From Motiliproteus sp965230185 (GTDB lineage: Bacteria; Pseudomonadota; Gammaproteobacteria; Pseudomonadales; Balneatricaceae), in the NCBI GenBank assembly GCA_965230185.1, contig OZ245995.1, forward strand, positions 558,001 through 622,000: a stretch of 64,000 nucleotides of DNA. The letters are read 5' to 3'. This document shows, piece after piece, positions 54,521-62,938 of the stretch. A model generated the notes under the pieces. That model had not been told where the DNA came from, searched no databases, and saw nothing but the letters and a program-made list of their open reading frames with translations. How positions within the stretch are numbered: position 1 is the stretch's first letter; the number at the start of each line of letters is the position of its first letter. The translations under genes were made by a program, and so were the position numbers.

Positions 54521-55444
54521 TCAGGCGTTCAGTAACCCCAGCAGGTGGGCATTGACACTGTGGGACAGCGCCGACAGGTTATAGCCTCCTTCCAGGGTCG
54601 AAATGATCCGCCCGCCGGCACTGCGGTCCGCGGCATCGACGATCAGTTCAGTAATCCAGCGGTAGTCGCTTTCATCCAGCAGCAGCTGCCCCAGCGGATC
54701 ATCTTTATGGGCGTCAAAGCCGGCGGAGACGAAGATCATATCGGGCTGGTGCTGTCTCAACGCCGGCAGCCAGTCCCGCTCGACAGCCTGACGGAACGCC
54801 GGACCGCCGGTACCCGCCGGCAGCGGCGTACAGACGATACTGGGACGCTGAATATCGTGGTAACGGAAGGGATAGAAGGGGTGCTGAAAACTGGAGCAGA
54901 CCAGCACCTCGGGTCGATCCTTAAATATATCGACGGTGCCGTTGCCGTGATGGACGTCGAAGTCCAGCACCGCCACCCGCTCCACCTCTTCATGGCTCAG
55001 CGCCTGTTCCACCGCCAGGGCCACGTTGTTGAAAATGCAGAACCCCATAGCAACAGCCTGTTCGGCGTGATGACCCGGTGGCCGCACCGCACAGAATGCA
55101 TTGGACACATCACCTCTGAGCACGGTTTCCGTTGCCAGTACCACGGCACCGGCAGCCAGTCTGGCCGCATGCAGGGTATGGCGGTTGAGGGCCGTGTCGG
55201 GGTCGGCATAGGCCAGCTCCTGTTCTGACTTCAGCCCTTCCAGCCAGTCGAGATACTGACGGGGATGGACCGCCTCCAGCTGCTGTACGGTCACGGCTAT
55301 GGCGGTCAGCCTGCGGAGCCGGTCGGCCAGCCCTCCTGCCGACAGTCCTCTGTTAATAGCCGCCAGCCGTTCGGGGCTTTCCGGGTGGTAGTTGCCCATC
55401 TGGTGGAGCAGGCAATCATCGTGGGTGACATAGGCTGTGGTCAT
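54521..55444 (-). CDS. Histone deacetylase-family amidohydrolase (acetyl-lysine/acetylpolyamine type)
   Basis: 307 residues from the ATG at 55444 with GGAGGT seven bases upstream. Zn-hydrolase motifs: RPPGHHAEQAVAMGFCIFNNVA (catalytic His pair), VAVLDFDVHHGNGTVDIF (Zn Asp and His), FVSAGFDAHKDDPLGQL (second Zn Asp) and LEGGYNL. Cytoplasmic. Possible substrates are acetylated proteins, polyamines or acetylated osmolytes; not distinguishable here. It faces the ddd regulators convergently with a 29-base gap. Confidence 0.9.
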   Translation of the reverse strand: MTTAYVTHDDCLLHQMGNYHPESPERLAAINRGLSAGGLADRLRRLTAIAVTVQQLEAVHPRQYLDWLEGLKSEQELAYADPDTALNRHTLHAARLAAGAVVLATETVLRGDVSNAFCAVRPPGHHAEQAVAMGFCIFNNVALAVEQALSHEEVERVAVLDFDVHHGNGTVDIFKDRPEVLVCSSFQHPFYPFRYHDIQRPSIVCTPLPAGTGGPAFRQAVERDWLPALRQHQPDMIFVSAGFDAHKDDPLGQLLLDESDYRWITELIVDAADRSAGGRIISTLEGGYNLSALSHSVNAHLLGLLNA

Positions 55445-55518
55445 GGTTCGCACCTCCGGCGTCAGCGCCTACACTATAGACCATTAGCTAATGCCATCAC
55501 TGATTAAGGAAGACTCCT

Positions 55519-55860
55519 GTGGACTGTCTGTTCTGTAAGATCGCTGCCGGCGATATCCCCTCGGATGTCGTTTATGAAGACAAAAACCTGATTGCTTTTC
55601 GCGATATCAACCCTCAGGCCCCAACCCACGTGCTGGTCATACCACGCCGTCATATCGCTACTCTCAATGAGCTGAGCCGGGATGATGCTGAACTGATCGG
55701 CCAGATGGTGCTGGCGGCGACGAAGCTGGCAAAGCAGATGGCAATCGATGAAAACGGCTACCGGCTGGTGTGGAACTGCAACCGCGATGGTGGCCAGGAT
55801 GTGTTTCATATCCATCTTCATCTGTTGGGCGGGCGAGCCATGAGCTGGCCCCCGGGTTAA
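55519..55860 (+). CDS. hinT: HIT-family nucleotide hydrolase (HinT-like)
   Basis: 113 residues from a GTG with AGGA upstream. CLFCKIAAGDIPSDVVYEDKNLIAFRDINP at the start and the histidine triad HIHLHLLGG near the end. HinT enzymes cleave adenosine 5'-phosphoramidates and acyl-adenylates. Length fits HinT. Standalone gene divergent from the deacetylase. Confidence 0.92.
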   Translation: MDCLFCKIAAGDIPSDVVYEDKNLIAFRDINPQAPTHVLVIPRRHIATLNELSRDDAELIGQMVLAATKLAKQMAIDENGYRLVWNCNRDGGQDVFHIHLHLLGGRAMSWPPG

Positions 55861-56174
55861 CGAAACATCGGAAATAGCTATCAGTCGAGACCGGTCTCGA
55901 TTCCTGTCCTGGTTAAAGAATGCAGGGGGAGACTGCGATCTGTCCCTCCTATCCCCCTATTTTGTCACGACTTTTTTCCGACTCTTAGCGGTACAGCGCC
56001 GAAAAGGGCGAACGCTGATTTAAATTCCATGGTATGTTTTGGTGCGGTTATGGGGGCGGCCAGCCGCGGGCTGTGAATCTGCTTAATCGGATCAACGCTC
56101 ATACGGGTCGCGTTGCACCAGCTATAGCTACAGTTTTTGGGAACAGATACGATCTTCAGGAGGAAGCGGGGCGA
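55861..56174 (+). promoter_or_regulatory. Spacer with perfect 16-bp palindrome upstream of sigma-54 response regulator
   Basis: 314 bases. A perfect palindrome TCGAGACC/GGTCTCGA at 55885-55900 lies 24 bases after the HIT gene; no T-run follows. The frame of the next gene extends upstream to 56034, but AGGAGG at 56158-56163 points to the ATG at 56175. No promoter hexamers assigned. Confidence 0.4.
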
Positions 56175-57650
56175 ATGAAAGGTGGCCAGGCCAGATTATT
56201 GATCGTCGATGATGAACGTCTCCATATCAACGTGTTGAATGATATGCTGAAGGGGGAATATGCGATCAAGGTTGCGCTCAATGGTCGCCAGGCTCTGGAG
56301 CGTGCCCTGAGCGACCCGAGACCGGATCTGATCCTGCTTGATATTCAGATGCCCGACATGGATGGCTTCGAGGTTCTGGCCCGGCTGAAGGAGAATCCCG
56401 ATAGTCGGAATATTCCGGTGATTTTTCTGACTGCCCGGGATGCGGAGAAGGATGAAGCCCGTGGGCTGGAACTGGGAGCCGTGGATTACATCGCCAAGCC
56501 CTTTTCGCCAGCCATCGTCACCGCCCGCATAAAAACCCATCTCAATTTGCGACAGAGTATTCATGAGGCCATGGAGGCGCAACTCCAGGCCCGTTCGCTG
56601 CGTACTCAGGTGACCGCCCTGAGTCGTAGCCTCGCTCATGAAGCGTTGCATAACCCGGAGGCGTTCTCGGAAATCGTGACTAACTCTCCGGAGATGCATG
56701 CGATATTCCACTATATGGAAGCTGTGGCCAGTTCCGGAGAACCAGTGTTGATAACCGGTGAAACCGGGGTCGGCAAGGAGCTGTTTTCCCGGAGCCTGCA
56801 CCGACTCAGCGGGCGGACCGGCAGGATGGTTGCCATAAATCTTGCCGGGCTGGACGATGCAACCTTTTCTGATGCGTTGTTCGGCCATAAAAAAGGTGCT
56901 TTCACCGGGGCCGATCGTGACCGACAGGGTTTTATCAGGCAGGCCGAGGGCGGCACGTTGCTGCTGGATGAGATCGGTGACCTGGCTCCTGCCTCACAGA
57001 TTAAGCTGCTGCGATTATTGCAGGAAAAAGTCTACCACCCACTGGGATCAGACCGCCCCCAGCGGATGGATGTCCGGATTATTGCGGCGACCAACCATGA
57101 TCTTGAAGGGATGATGAGTGAAAGTCGGTTCCGCTCGGACCTGTTCTTCCGGCTCTCCGCGCATCACATCAGGATTCCCCCGCTGCGAAATCGGCCTGAA
57201 GACATTCCGTTGCTGATCGCTCAGTTTCTCGAGGAGGCTGCGCGTACCATGTCGCGGCCGGGCCTGGATGTGCCTCCGGAGCTGCTGACGCTGCTTAGTC
57301 TGTACGACTTCCCGGGCAATGTGAGAGAACTGCGCGCCATGATCCTGGATGCCGTTGCCCAGCATCGATCGGGACCTGTACTGTCGATGAAGAGCATTCA
57401 GAAAACCATTGAAGGACGCCGCTCGTCCCAACCGACTTCATCTGTAGTTAACGGTCCCGGCGCTGCTGCTTTGTGGCCAGAAGGGCAGCTGCCCACCCTG
57501 GATGAGAGCGAAGGCATGCTTATTTCCGAGGCGATGCGCCGGGCCGGAAACAACCAGGGAATTGCTGCTTCCTTGCTGGGGATCTCACGCACTGCACTTA
57601 ACCGCCGGCTTAATCGCCGCTTTCCCCACCTGATCTCCGGCTGCGGGTAA
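56175..57650 (+). CDS. Sigma-54-dependent response regulator (NtrC-type)
   Basis: 491 residues. Receiver 1-120: VDDERLHIN, D56 in LILLDIQMP, IAKPF. Helical linker to about 165. AAA+ domain: GETGVGKELFSR (Walker A), GAFTGADRDRQGF (the GAFTGA loop contacting sigma-54), GGTLLLDEIGDL (Walker B), FRSDLFFRL and the arginine finger region. A Fis-type HTH ends the protein (NQGIAASLLGISRTALNRRLNRR). It activates sigma-54 promoters when phosphorylated; targets unknown. First gene of the receiver-rich island; its receiver resembles those at 58117, 60422 and 61940. Confidence 0.93.
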   Translation: MKGGQARLLIVDDERLHINVLNDMLKGEYAIKVALNGRQALERALSDPRPDLILLDIQMPDMDGFEVLARLKENPDSRNIPVIFLTARDAEKDEARGLELGAVDYIAKPFSPAIVTARIKTHLNLRQSIHEAMEAQLQARSLRTQVTALSRSLAHEALHNPEAFSEIVTNSPEMHAIFHYMEAVASSGEPVLITGETGVGKELFSRSLHRLSGRTGRMVAINLAGLDDATFSDALFGHKKGAFTGADRDRQGFIRQAEGGTLLLDEIGDLAPASQIKLLRLLQEKVYHPLGSDRPQRMDVRIIAATNHDLEGMMSESRFRSDLFFRLSAHHIRIPPLRNRPEDIPLLIAQFLEEAARTMSRPGLDVPPELLTLLSLYDFPGNVRELRAMILDAVAQHRSGPVLSMKSIQKTIEGRRSSQPTSSVVNGPGAAALWPEGQLPTLDESEGMLISEAMRRAGNNQGIAASLLGISRTALNRRLNRRFPHLISGCG

Positions 57651-58116
57651 CACCACTTTCTCTTTCTTAACAGCGGTGAGGGGGTGCGCCAGAATGAACA
57701 GGTGCACAGCCAGGCTGTGAACAGCGATTGCGGCGTATCCGTTTGTTTTCAGACCGGTTAAATCTCTTCCCTGGCTGATTGTTATTGTTGCCTGTGCATT
57801 TCCGTACACCCTCATGTCTACCTTTCTGTCTGCAAGCTTTTTTGTCATATGGTTGTTTTTTAAGGGCTAATTGTTTTTTTCTGAGCTGGTCCGGTTTTTG
57901 ATTATCAGATGGGATAAAAGACGCCCGGTCAGTTTGCAGAGCTCCAGGCGAGCCGGGCATACCCCTGTTGTTACGGCCGTGCTCTGTACATCCGACAATC
58001 GGAGTGCCAGGGCTGGTTTATGGACCGAATGTGGTGACACGCCTGTTCCTGATGTGGCGAAAGCAGGTCAGGGGAGTACCAGGGAGCATTTCCTGATTGC
58101 AGACAATGGATAATGT
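57651..58116. other. Intergenic region with dispersed repeat copy 1
   Basis: 466 bases without a supported gene; minus-strand frames here are unlikely to be real. It holds the 31-base repeat at 57680-57710, then AT-rich sequence (57740-57880). No clear promoter or ribosome-binding site before the ATG at 58117. Confidence 0.4.
57680..57710. repeat. 31-bp dispersed repeat, copy 1
   Basis: Matches 59711-59741 at 28 of 31 positions; shared core GCCAGAATGA and CAGGTGCACA. Both copies lie just downstream of a receiver-domain gene (29 and 109 bases after the stops). Confidence 0.75.
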
Positions 58117-59601
58117 ATGCTGAATCAATCCCATTCCCGGAGGCCGCTGAGAGACCCTGTGCCGGTCCGGGACGCCACGAGATCCGTGGAGAAACCAGAA
58201 TCCCGTCCTCGAATTCTGATCGTTGATGATGAACGACAGAATATCAACATACTGAATCAGGCGCTGAAGGATGAGTATCAGATCAGGGTGGCCAGTAATG
58301 GCGCGGAAGCACTGTTGCGAGCAAGTTCACACCCCCGGCCGGACATTATTCTTCTCGATATCGTTATGCCTGTACTGGATGGATTTCAGGTATGCCAGAA
58401 ACTGCAGGCCGATGCCAATACTGCCGATATTCCGGTCATTTTTGTCAGTGCTCGGAAATCCAGAAGCGATGTGATCCGTGGGCTGAAACTCGGTGGCAGA
58501 GATTTTATATCCAGGCCTGTTCATCCGGAGGTGGTTCGTACACGTGTCAGTAACCTGATCACCAGAGTGCAGCGCGATCGGGAAGAAGCACTGCTGCATC
58601 AGCAAGCCTCTGACCTGTCTGAAGCTGCGTTGGACGGCGATTCCTACAGCCTCAGAGAAGAACAGGCATCGGTATCAGGGATTTTTAATAAATGGCAGGA
58701 GGAACATGGGTCAGAAAGCAGGGCAGGCGATGCCTCGCTTAAGAAACCGGACAATACGGTTCATGAGTGGTTGTTACCGTCGGACACTGACCCCGTCCCG
58801 GCGGTCGGAGATGCCGAGGACTACTATATCGATGTCTGTCCCCGGGATAGTGGGGGCCGGTCAGCGGAGCAGGTTGTAACTGAGCACGGTGCTGGTGGCG
58901 GGACGCCTGACGGAAACCGTGCGGGCGGGGCGGGGGAGAAGCCTTCCGCTCGTTCTGCACCCGGCCAGAACCGACCCGGCAGGGGTTCGGTTGTGGCCTC
59001 CGGGCCGGCTTCCGGCGTACGCTCACAGACCGGCTTCAGAGTGGACAGATCCGGACCGGTGCTGGGACCCGCTGTTATTGTCCTGCTGCTGCTCAATGTG
59101 CTCGCGCTGGTTGGTGTGGAGCTGGTATACGCCTATACCCGACAGGGCCGGGCCGAACTGGAAGATTCGCTGGAGGAATCCCGGCAGGCCTGGCGTAATG
59201 AGGTTGCTGTTCTGCAGCAACGGGTGGTTGCCCTGGAGCACCAGGACAGCCGTGAGCTGACCCCTGACCCAACCAGAGAGCCTGATTCGCAGTCGCAGGC
59301 GAAATCGGGGCACAATGCGGCACATAAACCTGCAGCCGACAGGCCACCCGACTCTGCCAGTGACGCAGAGGCCTGGGGCCTGGTGCTGAAATCGGTCGGC
59401 AGCAGGGGAGAAGCCGAGGTGCTGCTGGAGCGTTATCGGAGAATGGGCCTGGATGTGGTGCTGAGGGAAGCCGAATACAGAGGCATTACCTGGTACCGCA
59501 TTGGTGTTGAGAATCTCGGCGGCTACACCGAGGCCGAGCGGTATGCCCGGTCTCTGAATCTGACCGGGGGGCTGGCAGGCGCCCGGTTAGTCAGGCAGTA
59601 A
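58117..59601 (+). CDS. Transmembrane receiver-SPOR fusion protein
   Basis: 494 residues. Receiver at about 31-155: VDDERQN, phospho-acceptor D81 (LLDIVMP), S111, but the conserved Lys is Arg133 (ISRPV). A low-complexity acidic then Gly/Arg/Ser-rich linker spans 160-310. A single transmembrane helix is at about 314-340 (VLGPAVIVLLLLNVLALVGVELV), a coiled coil at 343-375. A C-terminal SPOR domain covers about 418-493 (WGLVLKSVGSRGEAEVLLERYRRMG ... YTEAERYARSL). Topology is N-in, C-out: a cytoplasmic receiver joined to a periplasmic domain that in known proteins binds denuded septal peptidoglycan. I know of no named family with this combination. Confidence 0.85.
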   Translation: MLNQSHSRRPLRDPVPVRDATRSVEKPESRPRILIVDDERQNINILNQALKDEYQIRVASNGAEALLRASSHPRPDIILLDIVMPVLDGFQVCQKLQADANTADIPVIFVSARKSRSDVIRGLKLGGRDFISRPVHPEVVRTRVSNLITRVQRDREEALLHQQASDLSEAALDGDSYSLREEQASVSGIFNKWQEEHGSESRAGDASLKKPDNTVHEWLLPSDTDPVPAVGDAEDYYIDVCPRDSGGRSAEQVVTEHGAGGGTPDGNRAGGAGEKPSARSAPGQNRPGRGSVVASGPASGVRSQTGFRVDRSGPVLGPAVIVLLLLNVLALVGVELVYAYTRQGRAELEDSLEESRQAWRNEVAVLQQRVVALEHQDSRELTPDPTREPDSQSQAKSGHNAAHKPAADRPPDSASDAEAWGLVLKSVGSRGEAEVLLERYRRMGLDVVLREAEYRGITWYRIGVENLGGYTEAERYARSLNLTGGLAGARLVRQ

Positions 59602-60029
59602 GGGCCGGCAAGGCCGCCGGAACCCGGTCTCCGTGTCAGCGGCAGGCCCCGGCAATCAGTGAACGACATCGGCAACGACGGATGTCTGCTGCCATAACAA
59701 CCTGATAACAGGGGGTGTGCCAGAATGAGCAGGTGCACACCCGTCCTGGCTTCCTTCGCGTTTTCGTAACAGATTGTATTTATTGATGCATATCTCTTCG
59801 GGTGCTGTTTCTCCGGACTGGCCTGTGCAAACTGGCACAACCCTTACTGAGCGGGTTCTGTTGCCGCGCTGATCGCTATGACGTTGTTTTATAGCCGTTT
59901 CTTATCTGGTTGTCGGCCTGGTCCGATTATTGATATCGATTTATGAAGAACAGCAGCTAAGGCGGGGTGGGGACAGGTGCAGTGTCTTATCGAATGGGGC
60001 CCTGCCCGCCACCAGACAAGGGATTAAAG
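59602..60029. other. Intergenic region with dispersed repeat copy 2
   Basis: 428 bases. It contains the repeat at 59711-59741, then AT-rich sequence. A GTG at 59967 opens the next frame early, but the ATG at 60030 fits the receiver start better. No gene otherwise. Confidence 0.4.
59711..59741. repeat. 31-bp dispersed repeat, copy 2
   Basis: Partner of 57680-57710. In this copy the ends can pair (GGTGTGC/GCACACC) around the core; in copy 1 the pairing is broken, so a conserved hairpin is not supported. Confidence 0.75.
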
Positions 60030-60425
60030 ATGACGCAGAAGGGGCGGCTTATCAGGGTGATGCTGGTAGATGCGGACCACGGTTTTACCTGTCTGCTGAG
60101 ACTGATGATTTTCTCATTCGGTAATTTCGAGGTCAGGCAGGCGCGAAACGGATCGGAAGCGCTGAGCCTGTTCGCGTCATTCAATCCGGATATCACGCTG
60201 CCTGATATCGACCTGCCGCGTCTGGAGGGGGTTGAGATCCTCCGGGCCATTCTCGTGCGGAATGCAGGGGCTCGTGTGGTTATCGTAACGCAGATGCCGG
60301 AACAGGCCGCAGAGACTTATATCACGCGACCCCGGTCCATGGCTTATATATGCAAAACCAGTCCGGGGGCCAGACTCCATGGAGAGCTTCGCCGTCATTT
60401 TGAAACACTGGAGGTTCTTCCATGA
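60030..60425 (+). CDS. Stand-alone divergent receiver protein
   Basis: 131 residues, a single receiver domain: VMLVDADHGF (second acidic residue kept), D59 in LPDIDLPRLEG, VTQMPEQ for the Thr, and YICKTSP for the Lys. More diverged than the neighbouring receivers and more like NarL/CheY-type. The stop overlaps the ATG of the receiver-kinase gene (ATGA), so the two are coupled and may be relay partners. No output domain. The ribosome-binding site is weak. Confidence 0.8.
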   Translation: MTQKGRLIRVMLVDADHGFTCLLRLMIFSFGNFEVRQARNGSEALSLFASFNPDITLPDIDLPRLEGVEILRAILVRNAGARVVIVTQMPEQAAETYITRPRSMAYICKTSPGARLHGELRRHFETLEVLP

Positions 60426-61777
60426 AGGCGCAGTCCCGACTGAACGTACTGGTAGTTGATGACGATCGCCTGAACATCAACGCCCTCAACCATGCGCTCA
60501 GGGATGAATTCCGGATCAGGGTGGCCACCAGCGGTAAGCAGGCACTGGCGGTGGCAACTTCGTATCCCCGGCCTGATCTCATCCTGCTGGATATTGTTAT
60601 CCCGGATCTGGACGGTTTTGAAGTCTGCAAACGGCTGAAGGCCGACCCTGAGACCGCAGACATTCCGGTCATTTTTGTGACCAGCTGCAGCTCCGAAACG
60701 GACGAGGTTCGGGGTCTTATGCTGGGCGGCAATGACTTTATTTCCAGGCCGGTACCACCTGAGGTGGTCAGAGCGCGGGTCAGAAATCAGGTGAATCACC
60801 TGCTCGAAAAGCGTGAGTTCGGGCGGGCGGGTCAGCTGCCTGCGGCGCTCTCCGGGATCGCAGAACCTGAGGGCAGCGCCGGTCGTCGCCGGTCTGATCA
60901 GTTCTTCCGAAGGGAACAGAATGCACTGCGGAAGGAGCTGCAGGATACGCTGGAACAGCTGTCACAAATGCAGAAGATGGCTTCTCTGGGGGAACTGGCG
61001 GCGGGAATTATTCATGAAATCAACAGCCCGGTCAGCTACATAGGCTCTAATCTGAAAGAGCTGGAACTCTGTGTTCATGAACTGTTTGAATGGTCGGATG
61101 GGTGCCAGGGGAGAATGGCCGCTTCGGCGGCAATTCAGTCGGCGGCTTCTGTCACAGGACCTCCCGGTAAACAGGCTGAACTGGAACGTAAAAAAAATGA
61201 CATTCTTGAGCTGATAAGGGAGTCCGGGGAAGGGGTGGCAGGAGTAAAAAGGATCATTCAGGACCTGAAGACCTTTTCGCACCCCGGCCCTGCGGAATGG
61301 CAGTCAGAAGATATTCATAAGTGGCTGGACAGCTCGCTCAATATTGTTAACAACAAAATAAAACACAAAGCCAGGCTGGTAAAAGAGTATGGCGATATGC
61401 CGAATATCGAATGCCTGCCCTCTCAACTGAGTCAGGTTTTCGTTAATCTGCTGGTGAATGCCGCTCAGTCGATAGAGAAATACGGCGAAATAACCGTCAG
61501 AACCCGGCAGACAGATCCGACAACCGTATCGATAGAAATATCAGATACCGGTTCAGGCATCGAAATCCGACACCTTGAGCAGATTTTCGATCCTTTCTTT
61601 ACCACAAGGCCTGCAGGCACCGGCACCGGGCTGGGCCTGTCTCTGACCAGTGATATCGTCAGGAAACACCATGGCCACATCGAGGCAGACAGTAAGCCGG
61701 GATCCGGAACGACTTTCAGAATATCCCTCCCCATCAACCAGTGTGAAACAGGAAGCGACTGCCTTGACCCCGCCTAG
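60422..61777 (+). CDS. Cytoplasmic receiver-histidine kinase
   Basis: 451 residues. Receiver: VVDDDRLNIN, D57 (LLDIVIP), with Arg109 in place of the conserved Lys (ISRPV). A coiled linker leads to HisKA-like SLGELAAGIIHEINSPVSYI (H198). HATPase: FVNLLVNAAQSIEKYG, DTGSGIEIRHLEQIFDPFFTT, GTGTGLGLSLTSDIVRKHHG. No membrane or ligand domain, so the N-terminal receiver is its probable input. Coupled to the stand-alone receiver upstream. Confidence 0.9.
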   Translation: MKAQSRLNVLVVDDDRLNINALNHALRDEFRIRVATSGKQALAVATSYPRPDLILLDIVIPDLDGFEVCKRLKADPETADIPVIFVTSCSSETDEVRGLMLGGNDFISRPVPPEVVRARVRNQVNHLLEKREFGRAGQLPAALSGIAEPEGSAGRRRSDQFFRREQNALRKELQDTLEQLSQMQKMASLGELAAGIIHEINSPVSYIGSNLKELELCVHELFEWSDGCQGRMAASAAIQSAASVTGPPGKQAELERKKNDILELIRESGEGVAGVKRIIQDLKTFSHPGPAEWQSEDIHKWLDSSLNIVNNKIKHKARLVKEYGDMPNIECLPSQLSQVFVNLLVNAAQSIEKYGEITVRTRQTDPTTVSIEISDTGSGIEIRHLEQIFDPFFTTRPAGTGTGLGLSLTSDIVRKHHGHIEADSKPGSGTTFRISLPINQCETGSDCLDPA

Positions 61778-61939
61778 TCTGTCGATAAGTCTTTCTTTCC
61801 CGACGCAGATTGTTTCCGGGCCGGGACATTGTGCCCGGCTTGCGGCGACGATTGCCGCTGCCACGGCTGCCGTAAATTCGCTCGTCATCACCTGCCGATA
61901 CCGGGAACCGGATCAGCTTCCCGCACCGGTAATGCGTTT

Positions 61940-62938
61940 ATGAACAATCCGGACCAGCCTGTAATCCTGATCGTCGACGATGATCGGCTCAGTCTCAACA
62001 TACTGAACAGCATTCTCAGGAATGAACACCGGATCAAAGCGGCTACCGATGGCCTCCGGGGACTGGCCCTGGCCCGGGCGCTGCCGCGACCGGATCTGAT
62101 TCTGCTGGATGTCGCCATGCCCGGACTGAATGGCTTTGAGGTGTGTAAGGCTCTCAAGAACGATCCCGATACGGCGGATATACCGATCCTGTTTATTACC
62201 GCCCGCAGCTCCGAGGAGAATGAGGTCAGGGGGCTGGAGATGGGCGGGGCTGATTTCATCTCCAAACCGATAAGACCGGAAATCGTTCGCGCTCGGGTTC
62301 GGGTTCAGCTGACCCTGCTGCAGCAGAAGCGGCAACTTCAGCAAATGCATGATCAGGTACTGGCGCTCTCTCTGACCGACGGGCTCACCGGTCTGGCCAA
62401 CCGGCGCCGCTTTGACCAGTTCCTGCAACAGGAGCTGACGCGCTCCCAGCGAGCTCAGTCACCCCTGGGACTGCTGATGATGGATGTCGATCATTTCAAA
62501 TGCTACAACGATCATTACGGCCATGTTGCCGGCGACAGCTGCCTGAAGCGACTCGCTGACGTTCTGGCTTCCCAGGCGCAGCGCCCCCCGGATTTTATTG
62601 CCCGCTATGGTGGTGAAGAGTTTGCCTGCGTGTTGCCCGATACCGATCTGGACGGAGTTCGCAAGGTGGGCCGGGGCATACTGGACGCGATCCGTGGGCT
62701 GTGTCTTCCCCATCCCGCATCACCGACCGAGGAGATGCTGACTTTCAGCATCGGTGGTACGGCAATCATTCCGCAGCGAACAACGAAAGCCCGACAGCTC
62801 ATCGACGGCGTCGATAGCTTTCTCTACGAATCCAAAAATAAAGGCCGCAACTGCATGACAGTACGAGCGCTGGCAGAGCCTGTCCAGGTGCGGATCGGAC
62901 AATATTCCGACCTGCATGAGCGGCTGGAAACCGAGTGA
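61940..62938 (+). CDS. Response regulator diguanylate cyclase (REC-GGDEF)
   Basis: 332 residues from the ATG at 61940; upstream in-frame codons look non-coding. Receiver: IVDDDRLSLN, D57, K109 (ISKPI). GGDEF domain: DGLTGLANRRRFDQFL, MMDVDHFKCYNDHYGHVAGD, active-site GGEEF at 224-228 and the inhibitory-site RPPD at 215-218, exactly five residues before. Predicted active, product-inhibited c-di-GMP synthase. Its stop overlaps the next gene's GTG (GTGA). Confidence 0.93.
   Translation: MNNPDQPVILIVDDDRLSLNILNSILRNEHRIKAATDGLRGLALARALPRPDLILLDVAMPGLNGFEVCKALKNDPDTADIPILFITARSSEENEVRGLEMGGADFISKPIRPEIVRARVRVQLTLLQQKRQLQQMHDQVLALSLTDGLTGLANRRRFDQFLQQELTRSQRAQSPLGLLMMDVDHFKCYNDHYGHVAGDSCLKRLADVLASQAQRPPDFIARYGGEEFACVLPDTDLDGVRKVGRGILDAIRGLCLPHPASPTEEMLTFSIGGTAIIPQRTTKARQLIDGVDSFLYESKNKGRNCMTVRALAEPVQVRIGQYSDLHERLETE

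Noticed and set aside
57585..57848. Minus-strand frame across repeat copy 1, with a similar peptide (VHLxILAHPL) antisense to copy 2
   Set aside because: The peptide similarity follows directly from the nucleotide repeat; base changes are not biased to third positions, so no sign of a coding gene.
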